DNA of 64,000 nt from Gammaproteobacteria bacterium (GTDB taxonomy: Bacteria > Pseudomonadota > Gammaproteobacteria > JAJFKG01). The stretch covers positions 248,001 through 312,000 of the forward strand of contig JAJFKG010000005.1 in assembly GCA_021773335.1 (NCBI GenBank). Reading direction: 5' to 3'. The notes beneath the pieces were generated by a model, which was not told where the DNA came from, searched no databases, and was given only the letters and a program-made list of their open reading frames with translations. Of this stretch, positions 51,925 through 60,591 are shown piece after piece; the stretch's first letter is position 1; the number at the start of each line of letters is the position of its first letter. The translations under genes were made by a program, and so were the position numbers.

Positions 51925-52854
51925 TTATACTACACCGCACCCGGCGAAGACGTCATCGAGCGCTCCTGAATGGTCTCGTTCATAAACCGTAACACCCAAG
52001 CTGTTCGCATCAGCCTTGTCAATCCCGTCCTCTTGCACAATGCTTGTGTAGTGGCTTATAGCCCCTTCTGCTTCTAGAAACAAGAGTTGAGAAAGTGCAC
52101 CAAGCGGTGTTGATGCTCCCCCAACAACGCTGAATGCAGATGCGACCTTCCCGCCATTGACCTCTTCCTTTACGGCGTCATCTATTTTATAGCCTTGCGT
52201 CTCCCCATCCCTCGTATACACCGCTTCACAGGTTCGCCAACAGCCTGACATAAAATAAATACCCGAGAAGCCTTGTTGTGAAGCCCAAGACACTACCTGT
52301 AGGACTAAGTTTTTCACTTCTGGAGTGTTGAATGTATTTTCGTTAACACGGACTAACAGCGGCTGCCCTAAGGGTAGGCTACTTACATGAGAGCGAATTT
52401 TCTCTGTCCATTTGTTTAGCGCGACAATAGCAGGTGATGCACTGTCCCTAGATGAACTCGCGAACATGCTTGCACTAGATTGATATCTGCTAGATTGATT
52501 CATTGTGGATTGTTGCACATAATCGCTTAAATTCAAACATAGTGCAATCATTGCTGCTCCACGACAATAAATTTTCATAGTGGTATTGGTATAAACCGAT
52601 TCTTGTCCCGCCGTATCCCAAACCTGCAGTTTGACCTCCTCATTGGACGATGCTAACCGGGCCTTGGCTATTCCCATATCAATATCATTTGTGGGACGAT
52701 ACTCACTTGAGACTGATCCCCCTTTATTGGGAGCGCAGTCGTTCATTAGAATAGCCAGCGCGCAACTTTTACCCGCTTTTGACGGCCCAACAAACACAAC
52801 TTTAACCAAATAATCGCAATCCATCGATTTTTCACCCTGCTCATCATCTAACAT
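51925..52854 (-). CDS. Rab/Ras-like small GTPase domain protein, putative effector
   Basis: 309 aa from ATG 52854 (GGAG 7 nt upstream). P-loop GPSKAGKS at 23-30, switch-I-like PTND, and the eukaryotic-style WDTAGQE at 79-85. The segment after beta-4 holds a Ser/Gln-rich insertion (QQSTMNQSSRYQSSASMF). Where Rabs have NKxD this protein reads VNENTF, and the SAK position reads SGCW, so guanine recognition looks altered. About 100 extra residues follow the G domain. The last four residues are CGVV, a CaaX-like end. No signal peptide. Host-directed effector role is inferred from the eukaryotic-like fold and the neighbouring decayed paralogue. Confidence 0.75.
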   Translation of the reverse strand: MLDDEQGEKSMDCDYLVKVVFVGPSKAGKSCALAILMNDCAPNKGGSVSSEYRPTNDIDMGIAKARLASSNEEVKLQVWDTAGQESVYTNTTMKIYCRGAAMIALCLNLSDYVQQSTMNQSSRYQSSASMFASSSRDSASPAIVALNKWTEKIRSHVSSLPLGQPLLVRVNENTFNTPEVKNLVLQVVSWASQQGFSGIYFMSGCWRTCEAVYTRDGETQGYKIDDAVKEEVNGGKVASAFSVVGGASTPLGALSQLLFLEAEGAISHYTSIVQEDGIDKADANSLGVTVYERDHSGALDDVFAGCGVV

Positions 52855-53100
52855 CACTTCTCTCCAAACATAAAATGTAAAATATCACGCAAACTAAGCG
52901 CCTACTCTGCGCCACTGCAACAATGTTTAAAAATACACCAAAGGATGGTCTTCCGTCTACCCGTAAATTTACCGGGTTAGGACTCAAAGCCCCCCACATT
53001 TTTTGCCGTTATAATCTATTGAAATAAAAAAAGTAACAGCCCAAAAGAGGCATTTTTTGTACGCTGGATTCATTATTTTTTTGTCAAGGAGAGCCAAGTA

Positions 53101-53549
53101 ATGCCAATCACCATCACATCCCAACGAGTCGATCTTGCCTTCATCAAAGCAAACCTAAGCCACATCAAAGCCAGTGCACGCACGTTGATGAAGTACTATG
53201 CGAAGCGTTGGACGATAGCGTGTTCGTTTCGCGATATTAAAGATGACTGTTTTGGGTTTGGCCTAGAGAATGTGAGGACACGGGCGTGCGACAGGCGCGA
53301 CCAATTATTGATGATAGGCGCAATAGCGATAGCCTTGTTAACCTTATTAGGTGCGGCGTGTGAAGCCATAGGCCACAACCGATGTTTGAAAGTGAATACG
53401 TCAAAGAAACGTACGTTATCGTTAGTGCCTCAAGGCTTGCTCTTGTACGCGGGTCTACCCAATATGCCCGAAGAACGTTATTACCCTTGATGCAGGAATT
53501 TGATGCCTTGGTTCGTCAGCAGGCCTTTGTCAAAGGGATAGTTTGCTGA
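53101..53549 (+). pseudogene. IS4-family transposase remnant
   Basis: Only the C-terminal part remains: YAKRWTIACSFRDIKDDCFG with the Glu-to-Ala-type change at the usual IEPSFRD position, then RRDQLLMIGAIAIALLTLLG and TSKKRTLSLVPQG. The frame stops after RYYP; restoring one base continues LMQEFDALVRQQAFVKGIVC to a stop at 53547. The N-terminal ~45 residues (MPITITSQRV) do not look like transposase. Neither terminal inverted repeat was identified. Truncated and frameshifted, so inactive. Confidence 0.75.
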
Positions 53550-53649
53550 CATGGTGCAACTTTTCAACCATTATGAAGGGAGCTCTGAGGAGTTAGTGCT
53601 TTGATTTACTTTTTAGTTTTTGTCTCACGACGCTCAGAAAATTCTTCTC

Positions 53650-53677
53650 TTACTTTATTAATGAACTTTGTTACACT
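53650..53677 (+). promoter_or_regulatory. Promoter of the mtnP operon
   Basis: TTACTT and TACACT with a 16-nt spacer; the mtnP ATG follows 34 nt after the -10 with GGAGG at a good distance. Prediction by eye. Confidence 0.5.
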
Positions 53678-53711
53678 CTGCGCCCAGTTTAATTAATCAT
53701 CGGAGGCAATT

Positions 53712-54560
53712 ATGTGGGCAATTATTGGTGGTACTGGCTTTGAAAATTTGCCTGAGGTTGCCGAAATAGAACAATTAGACGGCGATACACCTTACGGCGC
53801 TTGTTCCTCGGGCTTAAAACGTATCCAAGTCAGCCAACAAGAGTTCATTTTTTTGCCACGTCACGGCCAACATCATGAATGGTCACCAAGCGACATCAAT
53901 TATCGCGCGAATATCTACGCCTTACGCCACCATGGCGCCACTAAGATTGCCAGCATCTCTGCTGTCGGTAGTTTGCAAGAAGACATTCATCCCGGTGATG
54001 TGGTAATTCCAGCACAATATATCGATCGCTCTAAAGCAACACGCAAGCAAACTTTTTGTGGCGAGGGCATGGTTGGCCACGCATCATTAGCTGATCCCAC
54101 GTGCTTAGCCTTAGGTGGCAAACTCGCCGCGATGCAAAAGCAATTCGACTTTAATCTGCATTTTGCTAAGACATACATCTCAATGGAAGGCCCCGCTTTT
54201 TCCACCCGTGCTGAATCCAATTTTTATCGCATGATTGGTGGGCATGTCATCGGCATGTCAAATTTCCCTGAATGCGCCTTAGCGCGTGAGGCCGGCATGT
54301 GTTATTTGCCTTTGTCATTTGTCACCGATTACGACAGCGGGGTTGGTGGTCATGAACATGTTACCATCGATGTCGTGAAACGCATTATGCGTGAAAATCT
54401 TAGTAAGGCGTTTGAAATTGTTAAAAACTTTTTACCAAGCGTTGCAAAGTTTGAGTGCGATAGTTGTATTACGCAAAGTTTACGTGACAATCTACTCACA
54501 CCGCCAGAGCGTTTAAATCAACAACAAAAAGCGCTTATAGAACTTATCAGTAAAACCTGA
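53712..54560 (+). CDS. mtnP: S-methyl-5'-thioadenosine phosphorylase
   Basis: 282 aa, PNP_UDP_1-type phosphorylase. IIGGTGFENL opening, phosphate-site LPRHGQHH, SAVGSLQEDIHPGD, ribose-site EGPAFSTRAES and GMSNFPECALAREAG, then the base site VTDYDSG. The two Asp in DYD resemble MTA phosphorylases that recognise the 6-amino group, which favours adenine over inosine substrates. Phosphorolysis gives adenine and methylthioribose-1-phosphate. First gene of a three-gene operon with an aldolase (14-nt gap) and mtnA. Confidence 0.88.
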   Translation: MWAIIGGTGFENLPEVAEIEQLDGDTPYGACSSGLKRIQVSQQEFIFLPRHGQHHEWSPSDINYRANIYALRHHGATKIASISAVGSLQEDIHPGDVVIPAQYIDRSKATRKQTFCGEGMVGHASLADPTCLALGGKLAAMQKQFDFNLHFAKTYISMEGPAFSTRAESNFYRMIGGHVIGMSNFPECALAREAGMCYLPLSFVTDYDSGVGGHEHVTIDVVKRIMRENLSKAFEIVKNFLPSVAKFECDSCITQSLRDNLLTPPERLNQQQKALIELISKT

Positions 54561-54574
54561 AGAGGAACACCGAC

Positions 54575-55243
54575 GTGGCAACCCACTTGGCAGAAAATGA
54601 AAATATAATAAAACAGGCCATTATTCGCAGCTGCCAACAGCTGCATGCCAAAAACCTACTCGCTGCTGGTGATGGCAATGTCAGTTACCGCATTAGTGAT
54701 AAACGTATATTAATGACCCCTTCAGGTGTTGCTAAAGCTAACATCAGTGTCGATGATTTTGCCATTGTCACCCTCGACGGTGACATCATTAAAGGTAAAC
54801 CCTCCAGTGAAATGCACATGCACCTTAAAGTCATGCAATTAAGCCCCTTGGCAAAGTGTGTGATTCACGCACATCCGCCCGTGGCTATCGCTTGGAGTAT
54901 TGCAAAACCTGAACTCAATGAACTACCGACCAACTGTTTATCTGAAGTGATTTTGTCGGTGAAAAAGATTCCAGTAGTGCCCTATGCACGTCCAGGTTCT
55001 AAAGAAGCAGGCGAAGTGCTCGCGTCTTTTATGCCAGATTACCGTGTGATGATTATGGCCCGTCACGGCGCCTTAGCTTGGGGTGAAGATATTCAGGAAG
55101 CCTATAATGGCATGGAACGTCTCGAGCATTCTGCCATTATTCTTAAACACGCAATGCAGTTAGGTGGCATCACTGAGTTACCGCAAACGGAAATCAACGC
55201 ACTGTTAGATCTAAAAAAGCAATTAGGAGATCGCACCCTATGA
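54575..55243 (+). CDS. Class II aldolase (methylthioribulose-1-P aldolase or MtnB dehydratase)
   Basis: 222 aa, fuculose-1-phosphate aldolase/adducin family. GDGNVSYRI, the zinc site CVIHAHPPVAIAW and the later His in IMARHGALAWG are intact. GTG start, AGAGGA upstream. Its operon partners make 5-methylthioribulose-1-phosphate. That product can be cleaved to DHAP and methylthioacetaldehyde by aldolases of this family, or dehydrated by MtnB, a close relative. Its stop overlaps the mtnA start by 4 nt (ATGA). Confidence 0.75.
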   Translation: MATHLAENENIIKQAIIRSCQQLHAKNLLAAGDGNVSYRISDKRILMTPSGVAKANISVDDFAIVTLDGDIIKGKPSSEMHMHLKVMQLSPLAKCVIHAHPPVAIAWSIAKPELNELPTNCLSEVILSVKKIPVVPYARPGSKEAGEVLASFMPDYRVMIMARHGALAWGEDIQEAYNGMERLEHSAIILKHAMQLGGITELPQTEINALLDLKKQLGDRTL

Positions 55244-56280
55244 TAGATATGAATTCTATTAGCCTATGTTACCAAAATAATCAACTCACCATCTTAGATC
55301 AAACGCAATTACCTCGTCACGAAGTCTGGGTCGAAGCGTCATCGCTAGACATCGCCTATGCTATTATCAAAATGCTCAAAGTGCGCGGTGCTCCTCTTAT
55401 CGGCGTATTTGCCGCGGTTTATCTTGCTCATATCACAGAGCAAGGCGCATCACTTGATAGCATTTATCAATCTGCTCAACACTTACTGAGTGCCAGACCC
55501 ACTGCTGTTAATTTGGCGCACTGTATCGAACGCTTTCTCGCCGTACTTGATCGTAATGAATCACAACGTGCCGCTGCTATTGCATGCAGCGAAGCTATTT
55601 TTGCTGAAGATGTTGAGCTATGCCAAAATATGGCTAAACATGGCCAAGCATTTATTCAAGATAACACCAACCTCATGACCTACTGCAATACCGGTGGGCT
55701 CGCGACTGTTGGTATTGGTACCGCATTGGGCGTCTTACGTCTCGCGCATGAACAAGGCAAAAACATTCACGTCTATGTCAATGAAACTCGTCCTCTATTG
55801 CAGGGTGGGCGTTTAACGACGTGGGAGTTAGAACAAGCAGGGATCCCCCACACCTTAATTTGTGACAACATGGCAGCACAATTGATGGCACAGGGCAAAG
55901 TCGATGGCATTTTCTTAGGCTCAGATCGCATCGCACACAACGGTGACTTTGCCAATAAGATCGGCACTTACAATCACGCCGTTTTGGCTAACTATCACAA
56001 AGTCCCCTTTTATGTTGTCGCCCCCTATACGACTGTCGATATGGATTGTCCAGATGGTGCCGCCATTGAAATCGAACAGCGTAATGCCAAAGAAGTGCTA
56101 GGCGTGAGTTCAGGACAAATTGATATCGCTTGGGCAAAGGAAACCACCAATACCTATAATCCAGCATTCGATGTGACACCAGGCAACTTAGTCACACGCT
56201 TTGTCTTAGACAGTGGTGTGTATCGTGCTAATGAAATCAGCGAAATTCAAATACCAAAACATACATTAAGTACAGCTTAA
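55240..56280 (+). CDS. mtnA: Methylthioribose-1-phosphate isomerase
   Basis: 346 aa, eIF2B-like isomerase fold. MLKVRGAPLIGVFAAVYLA, catalytic Cys in MTYCNTGGLATVG, NETRPLLQGGRLT, and the catalytic Asp in GIFLGSDRIAHNGDFANKIG are present. Converts methylthioribose-1-P to methylthioribulose-1-P. Start: ATG 55240 overlapping the upstream stop; a second ATG follows three codons later. Confidence 0.93.
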   Translation: MIDMNSISLCYQNNQLTILDQTQLPRHEVWVEASSLDIAYAIIKMLKVRGAPLIGVFAAVYLAHITEQGASLDSIYQSAQHLLSARPTAVNLAHCIERFLAVLDRNESQRAAAIACSEAIFAEDVELCQNMAKHGQAFIQDNTNLMTYCNTGGLATVGIGTALGVLRLAHEQGKNIHVYVNETRPLLQGGRLTTWELEQAGIPHTLICDNMAAQLMAQGKVDGIFLGSDRIAHNGDFANKIGTYNHAVLANYHKVPFYVVAPYTTVDMDCPDGAAIEIEQRNAKEVLGVSSGQIDIAWAKETTNTYNPAFDVTPGNLVTRFVLDSGVYRANEISEIQIPKHTLSTA

Positions 56281-56321
56281 TTAAAAATACATCTTAGTCA
56301 CAAAGTAACCTTGGTGCTTTT

Positions 56322-56358
56322 GTAGCCCTGTTGCGCGCTAGCGCGCTTATCTAGGCTG
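56322..56358. repeat. Composite palindromic repeat, copy D (degenerate hairpin)
   Basis: GTAGCC and GGCTGC flank an inner GCGCGC-TA-GCGCGC palindrome (56333-56346). The outer stem has decayed. The 20 nt downstream (AAACTCATTGGTTTTAAG) match the sequence after copy A (AAACTCGTTGATTTCAAG) at 15 of 18 positions, so the element extends beyond the hairpin. Confidence 0.65.
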
Positions 56359-56437
56359 CAAAACTCATTGGTTTTAAGCAAATTCGAAAAAATAATTCGT
56401 GAGAATCAATCAATATCTGAAGATACAAGAAGTATAA

Positions 56438-56857
56438 CTATGCCGCGATAGCTTTCACATAGTTTTTACCACTATATTCAATAATCTTCGCATCACGTGT
56501 GACGACACTCAAGTCATTCAACCTGGCTGTTGCGACAATCATTCTATCGGCAGGGTCACCATGTAAAGCTTCCGGTAATTGACAGCTCTCTACCGCAATT
56601 TCTGTATTTAAGGCGAGAGGCTGAATACCTGTTAATTCAAAAGATGTGCTTATCCAATCCAAGCATGGACGATTAAGCGTAATCCGTTTATGTGATTCTA
56701 GCATGCTTATTTCCCATGATGAAATTGCTGAAATAAAAACAGCGCCGACTTCTACCGCGGCATTGATCGTCTTGCGTATTTTTGGTGTCAGGGTTTTATT
56801 GCCATTCACCAACCATAGCCACACATGCGTATCTAACAATAATCCCTGTTTAGACAT
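56438..56857 (-). CDS. PIN-domain toxin (VapC-like)
   Basis: 139 aa PIN ribonuclease. Acidic metal-site residues appear in LLDTHVWLWLV (first Asp), ISSWEISML (Glu) and GDPADRMIVATAR (Asp pair). It overlaps the antitoxin stop by 8 nt, and the pair forms a typical type II module. The target RNA cannot be told from sequence. Confidence 0.88.
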   Translation of the reverse strand: MSKQGLLLDTHVWLWLVNGNKTLTPKIRKTINAAVEVGAVFISAISSWEISMLESHKRITLNRPCLDWISTSFELTGIQPLALNTEIAVESCQLPEALHGDPADRMIVATARLNDLSVVTRDAKIIEYSGKNYVKAIAA

Positions 56858-57092
56858 CAGCGTCCCACCCTACATCAATGGGCTGAATGATATCCTCATT
56901 GATAGTGACACTGTCTTTTAGACAACCAAAGACATCAAATGAAGTAGCTTCAATTGGAACTAATTTCGCAATAGGTAACCCTCTTTTCGTTATAATAATC
57001 GGGGCTCTATTCATATTAACTTGCTCCATTAACTTTAAGCATTTTGCCTTAAATTCACCCGCAGGTATGGTTTGCACTCTTTGCGTCATCAT
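56850..57092 (-). CDS. Phd/YefM-type antitoxin
   Basis: 80 aa. N-terminal DNA-binding half: TIPAGEFKAKCLKLMEQV, then PIIITKRGLPIAKLVPIE, the Phd/YefM pattern. The C-terminal half (FGCLKDSVTINEDIIQPIDV) would wrap the toxin. GGGAG precedes two adjacent ATG codons. Overlapping order antitoxin-toxin. Confidence 0.88.
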   Translation of the reverse strand: MMTQRVQTIPAGEFKAKCLKLMEQVNMNRAPIIITKRGLPIAKLVPIEATSFDVFGCLKDSVTINEDIIQPIDVGWDADV

Positions 57093-57101
57093 GTTACTCC
57101 C

Positions 57102-57152
57102 ATGGTCATATATCTATGGTCATATTATAGAAGAGCCGTTGTTTGATGTCAA
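57102..57152 (-). promoter_or_regulatory. Consensus promoter and direct-repeat operator of the toxin-antitoxin pair
   Basis: On the minus strand TTGACA and TATAAT are exactly 17 nt apart (57147-57152 and 57124-57129), a full sigma70 consensus. Two copies of ATGGTCATAT (plus strand 57102-57111 and 57116-57125), 14 nt apart, overlap the transcription start region, as expected for autoregulation by the antitoxin. Confidence 0.8.
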
Positions 57153-57299
57153 ACCAATACCCAGCATTGTTTGTACTTCATCATTTAACCTCCTGAATAA
57201 TTAGATTAACTATACCCCTTGTACCTGAATATGCGAAGTTCTAAGCCTTAGGCTAAGAGTGACTACCAAACGCAAAATGGGCTATTCTGTTTCTTATTC

Positions 57300-58412
57300 T
57301 CAGCTAGAGCCTGCTTGAGAGGTAGGTGATGCTGTTGTAGTTGATGATGTGGTAGATAACAACTGTCTGCAAGCGTCATCAAGTTTAGTAACCAACTCTG
57401 CCGCCGGAATAACGCGTGCAAGATATGCACCCTGCCCAGCCCACATCGCCATGTACTGATTATCTTTATTGGCAGTCGCCGCTTGGCGCATGATTTTGGT
57501 TGCTTTGTTTTGCACGGGAAACGGTAGAATACTCTCTTGCTTGTCGAGCATCGCTTCGGTGAAATTATTCTTAATCGCGCGCGCATACCTGCCCGAAAAA
57601 GCAATGGTCAAACGCGTATTGTCAGTGTCTAGATCTAAAATCGCCTGCTTATACAAAGGATGCGTGCCCGCTTCTGGACAACATAAAAATGCGCTACCCA
57701 TTTGCACTGCAGCAGCACCTAGATAGCGAGCAGCCATAATCCCTCGCGCATCCATAATGCCCCCCGCTGCGATCACTGGCATATCAACGTGGTCGCACAC
57801 TTGTGGTAATAAAGCAAACGTAGCAATGAATGAATCAGACGGATTACCGATGAAAGTCCCACGATGGCCACCTGCCTCACTACCTTGTACGGATATCGCG
57901 TCAATCCCTTGTGCTTGCATGGCCTGCGCTTCAGCAACATTCGTCACAGTGCCAATCACTATTGTCCCTTGTGACTTTAAGCGCGTCACAACCTCTTTAC
58001 TCGGCAAACCAAAAGTCGAACTAAACACAGGAATGCCTTCTTCGCACAACACTTGAAACTGCGCATCAAAATCCGGTGTATAAGGCGGCACAACCTGCGC
58101 ATCACTCTTGATATAGTCAGGTGCTACCTGTGCCAACGTTTGCAGGCTTGCTTTAATTGCTTGTGGTGTTGTTTCATAAGACTCAGGAATAAACAGATTC
58201 ACAGCAAAGGGCTTATCCGTCAGCGCTTTAATCGCGCGAACATTCTCGCGCAGAACATCAGGCTGCAAATAACCAGCACCAAGTGACCCCATCCCCCCCG
58301 CATTACTAACGGCTGCGATCAATTCAGGTGTCGTCGGTCCACCAGCCATCGGCGCTTGGATAATCGGTAAGTTTATCCCTAACAGTTGCGTGATTGACGT
58401 GCTTGGCCACAT
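57300..58412 (-). CDS. Nitronate monooxygenase-like flavin oxidoreductase
   Basis: 370 aa TIM barrel of the NMO / 2-nitropropane dioxygenase family. PIIQAPMAGGPTTPELIAAV at the N terminus, QGSEAGGHRGTF with the catalytic-region His, and PVIAAGGIMDARGIMAARYL of the FMN phosphate site. ATG with GGAGG upstream. It uses FMN and usually detoxifies alkyl nitronates. The C-terminal ~20 residues are Ser/Thr-rich. 11 nt from the MFS gene, same operon. Confidence 0.9.
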   Translation of the reverse strand: MWPSTSITQLLGINLPIIQAPMAGGPTTPELIAAVSNAGGMGSLGAGYLQPDVLRENVRAIKALTDKPFAVNLFIPESYETTPQAIKASLQTLAQVAPDYIKSDAQVVPPYTPDFDAQFQVLCEEGIPVFSSTFGLPSKEVVTRLKSQGTIVIGTVTNVAEAQAMQAQGIDAISVQGSEAGGHRGTFIGNPSDSFIATFALLPQVCDHVDMPVIAAGGIMDARGIMAARYLGAAAVQMGSAFLCCPEAGTHPLYKQAILDLDTDNTRLTIAFSGRYARAIKNNFTEAMLDKQESILPFPVQNKATKIMRQAATANKDNQYMAMWAGQGAYLARVIPAAELVTKLDDACRQLLSTTSSTTTASPTSQAGSS

Positions 58413-58423
58413 AACAAACCTCC

Positions 58424-59650
58424 TTAGTTTTTGCTTACCTTATCGAGCAAACCATAACGCCAAACTAACAGCATTGCAAGCAACATCATAATCACTTCGA
58501 ACCAATACATGCTACGTATCGTCAAGCTATCACCGACAAAGAATAAACCCGCGTAGACAAACAATACCAATACTCCTGCCAAACTGGTAAAAATAGATTG
58601 TACACGTCCTTGAAAATGGATTGCTGTCATCTCTTGTGCCTTAGTCAAAATGATTGGCCATCCGGAAAAACAAAAACCAATAACAAAATACAAACTATCT
58701 GCTAACCACAAACTGTTAATCGTTCTAAAAATATAAAAACTCATCACTAAAAACACTAGCTCGATCATCAGTACGCGCCGCCAACCAAATTTATCTGCAA
58801 AATACGGTGCTAATAGACCTCCCAACACAATACCGACAGAAAGCGCTGCTTCAATATGCCCATATTCACTGACACTAGCATGTAAAACATCCTTAGCAAA
58901 AGGCGCCAACAATACTGGCGCTGTCATATAACTCACTAGCAAAAATAATTGGATGATATAAATCATACATAAGCGTTGATCCTGACGTAAATAGGCCAAA
59001 CTCGCGGAAAAATCATCATAGACCGTACGCAAAATGCCTGCATGTTCACGTGTTTCCAATTGCGACTGGTGTTTCACAAAAAACAAACTCACACAGGAAA
59101 GCAAAAAACACAGGCCATTGATCACAAATGCTGTTTGCAAAGAAGATAGCGCAATTATCACTCCCGCCATCCCCATACCAGCAATGTTACCGACCTCATA
59201 AGCGATATCGACGCTCGAATTTGCATACAACAATTTTTTTGGCGCCACAAATTCGCGAATAAAGGCTAAGGCCACTGGAATATACAAGGCAATACCCGTT
59301 CCCAGTAATAACCCCAAGGTATAGATAGTCCACACGCTGACATGTATGGTTAATAACACCGCGAACACCAACATGAAGATGCCACGCACACTATTTGAAA
59401 TAAGCATCAAAGACTTACGATTGCAGCGATCGGCCAAGACCCCAAAAATCGGGCTCAAGACAATATTGGGCCCCCAAAAGCAAGCCATTAATATCGCCAT
59501 CGCACTGATAGAATTGGATTGCTGCAATAACAACCATACTAGGGCAATATAACCAATCCCATTGCCAAACATGGCTGAACCACAACTCAGTAAGTACCAC
59601 GCGACCGACGGTTTTTTGATTAGCGCTAACCTAGCTTGCCAATGCGACAT
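58424..59650 (-). CDS. MFS transporter (EntS/MFS_3-like exporter)
   Basis: 408 aa, about 12 transmembrane helices. FGVLADRCNRKSLMLISN is the loop 2-3 motif. The AMILMACFWGPNIVLSPIFG-type region and PYFADKFGWRRVLMIELVFL fit the MFS_3 group. Substrate unknown. GGGAGG before the ATG; no gene follows upstream for 249 nt. Confidence 0.85.
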   Translation of the reverse strand: MSHWQARLALIKKPSVAWYLLSCGSAMFGNGIGYIALVWLLLQQSNSISAMAILMACFWGPNIVLSPIFGVLADRCNRKSLMLISNSVRGIFMLVFAVLLTIHVSVWTIYTLGLLLGTGIALYIPVALAFIREFVAPKKLLYANSSVDIAYEVGNIAGMGMAGVIIALSSLQTAFVINGLCFLLSCVSLFFVKHQSQLETREHAGILRTVYDDFSASLAYLRQDQRLCMIYIIQLFLLVSYMTAPVLLAPFAKDVLHASVSEYGHIEAALSVGIVLGGLLAPYFADKFGWRRVLMIELVFLVMSFYIFRTINSLWLADSLYFVIGFCFSGWPIILTKAQEMTAIHFQGRVQSIFTSLAGVLVLFVYAGLFFVGDSLTIRSMYWFEVIMMLLAMLLVWRYGLLDKVSKN

Positions 59651-59784
59651 AAGCCACCTCCCTGCAATAAGCTAAGCTGCTGATAGAATATGGAATATTT
59701 TTATAAAAGACAAAGAACATAACTACTACCTCAAAATGAAACTCGACTGGACAACCCTCTAATGTGGGGCTGCACAAGCTAGCA

Positions 59785-59804
59785 ATAACGTTAGTTAACG
59801 TTAT
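59785..59804. promoter_or_regulatory. 20-bp near-perfect palindrome, possible operator
   Basis: ATAACGTTA, GT, TAACGTTAT: nine-base arms with only the centre off. It lies in the 249-nt gap between the MFS gene and the L,D-transpeptidase gene, about 135 nt upstream of the MFS start. Probably a protein-binding site; no regulator gene is adjacent. Confidence 0.4.
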
Positions 59805-59899
59805 GTTAGAGAATCACCTTGGGCGTTTTCATAGTTATCTCCTCAGAGAAGGAAAGAAAAAAGTTTGTCTGGGGATACTAGAGGATGACCATTAAATTG

Positions 59900-60442
59900 T
59901 CAAGGCCGTATGCTGATCGGTGTACCTACTGATACAAGTTGTGTTAGGTGGCGCATCGCATTATTCGACACAGCGATACAACCTTCCGTCCAATCGAACT
60001 TGCCACCTGGCGGACTCGCACCATTGCTAGGTAAGCCATGTATCACTATGTTTTTACCGGGATTAACCCCTAACTTGTGGGCATGCGCTTGATCATTGGA
60101 ATTAGGATACGAAATATGTAAAGACTCGGTGAACTTACTTTCCTTATTATGAAAATCAATCACGTAATTCCCCTCCGGCGTTCTACCGTCATCCTGGCGT
60201 ATCTTACGTCCCATCGGGTTACGTCCTAGTTCAATGGGATATTTTGCTAAGACTTGCTTGTCGTTAAGTACATACAGTTTGCGTTCACTTTTGAGCACCA
60301 AGACTTGATCAGCTTTGGGTTTGGCAGCTGTTGTTTTAGTTGCAGCTGGCTTGTGGCTCCCCTGCTTAACACTGCAGGCTGAAACACTGAGTAATAACCC
60401 AACGATAATCGTAAAATGAAGTCCATTCAAAGTCGCGCGCAT
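59900..60442 (-). CDS. L,D-transpeptidase (YkuD), lipoprotein
   Basis: 180 aa. Lipobox VSAC near residue 23, a Lys/Ala/Thr linker, then the YkuD domain from about 50. Catalytic motif region IVIHGLP and DWTEGCIAVSN with the nucleophile Cys; this differs slightly from the usual SxGCIR form (TEGCIA). Cross-links peptidoglycan stem peptides or attaches lipoprotein. Located between a MFS gene and the FUSC pair, likely its own unit. Confidence 0.85.
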   Translation of the reverse strand: MRATLNGLHFTIIVGLLLSVSACSVKQGSHKPAATKTTAAKPKADQVLVLKSERKLYVLNDKQVLAKYPIELGRNPMGRKIRQDDGRTPEGNYVIDFHNKESKFTESLHISYPNSNDQAHAHKLGVNPGKNIVIHGLPSNGASPPGGKFDWTEGCIAVSNNAMRHLTQLVSVGTPISIRP

Positions 60443-60500
60443 TTGTTGACCAGCCTTGTTCGTTTAACATATCCTAAGTGTAGTCAAATATGGCATATTT

Positions 60501-60569
60501 GTAGCCTACCGTCTTTGCGTCAAGCCCAGATGTAACCTTGATGCGCACCTACGGTGCTTATCAAGGCTA
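60501..60569. repeat. Composite palindromic repeat, copy E (leader plus one hairpin)
   Basis: Leader at 60501-60534 (GTAGCCTACCGTC, then TTTGCGTCAAGCCCAGATG) followed by hairpin 60536-60566 (CCTTGAT, GCACC, GGTGC, ATCAAGG). The leader matches copy A at all but a few positions. Confidence 0.85.
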
Positions 60570-60591
60570 CACAAAAATCAAAGCTGCATTA

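Noticed and set aside
52960..52976. Palindrome CCCGTAAATTTACCGGG as an insertion-sequence end
   Set aside because: No matching inverted partner was found after the transposase remnant, so an IS boundary cannot be supported.
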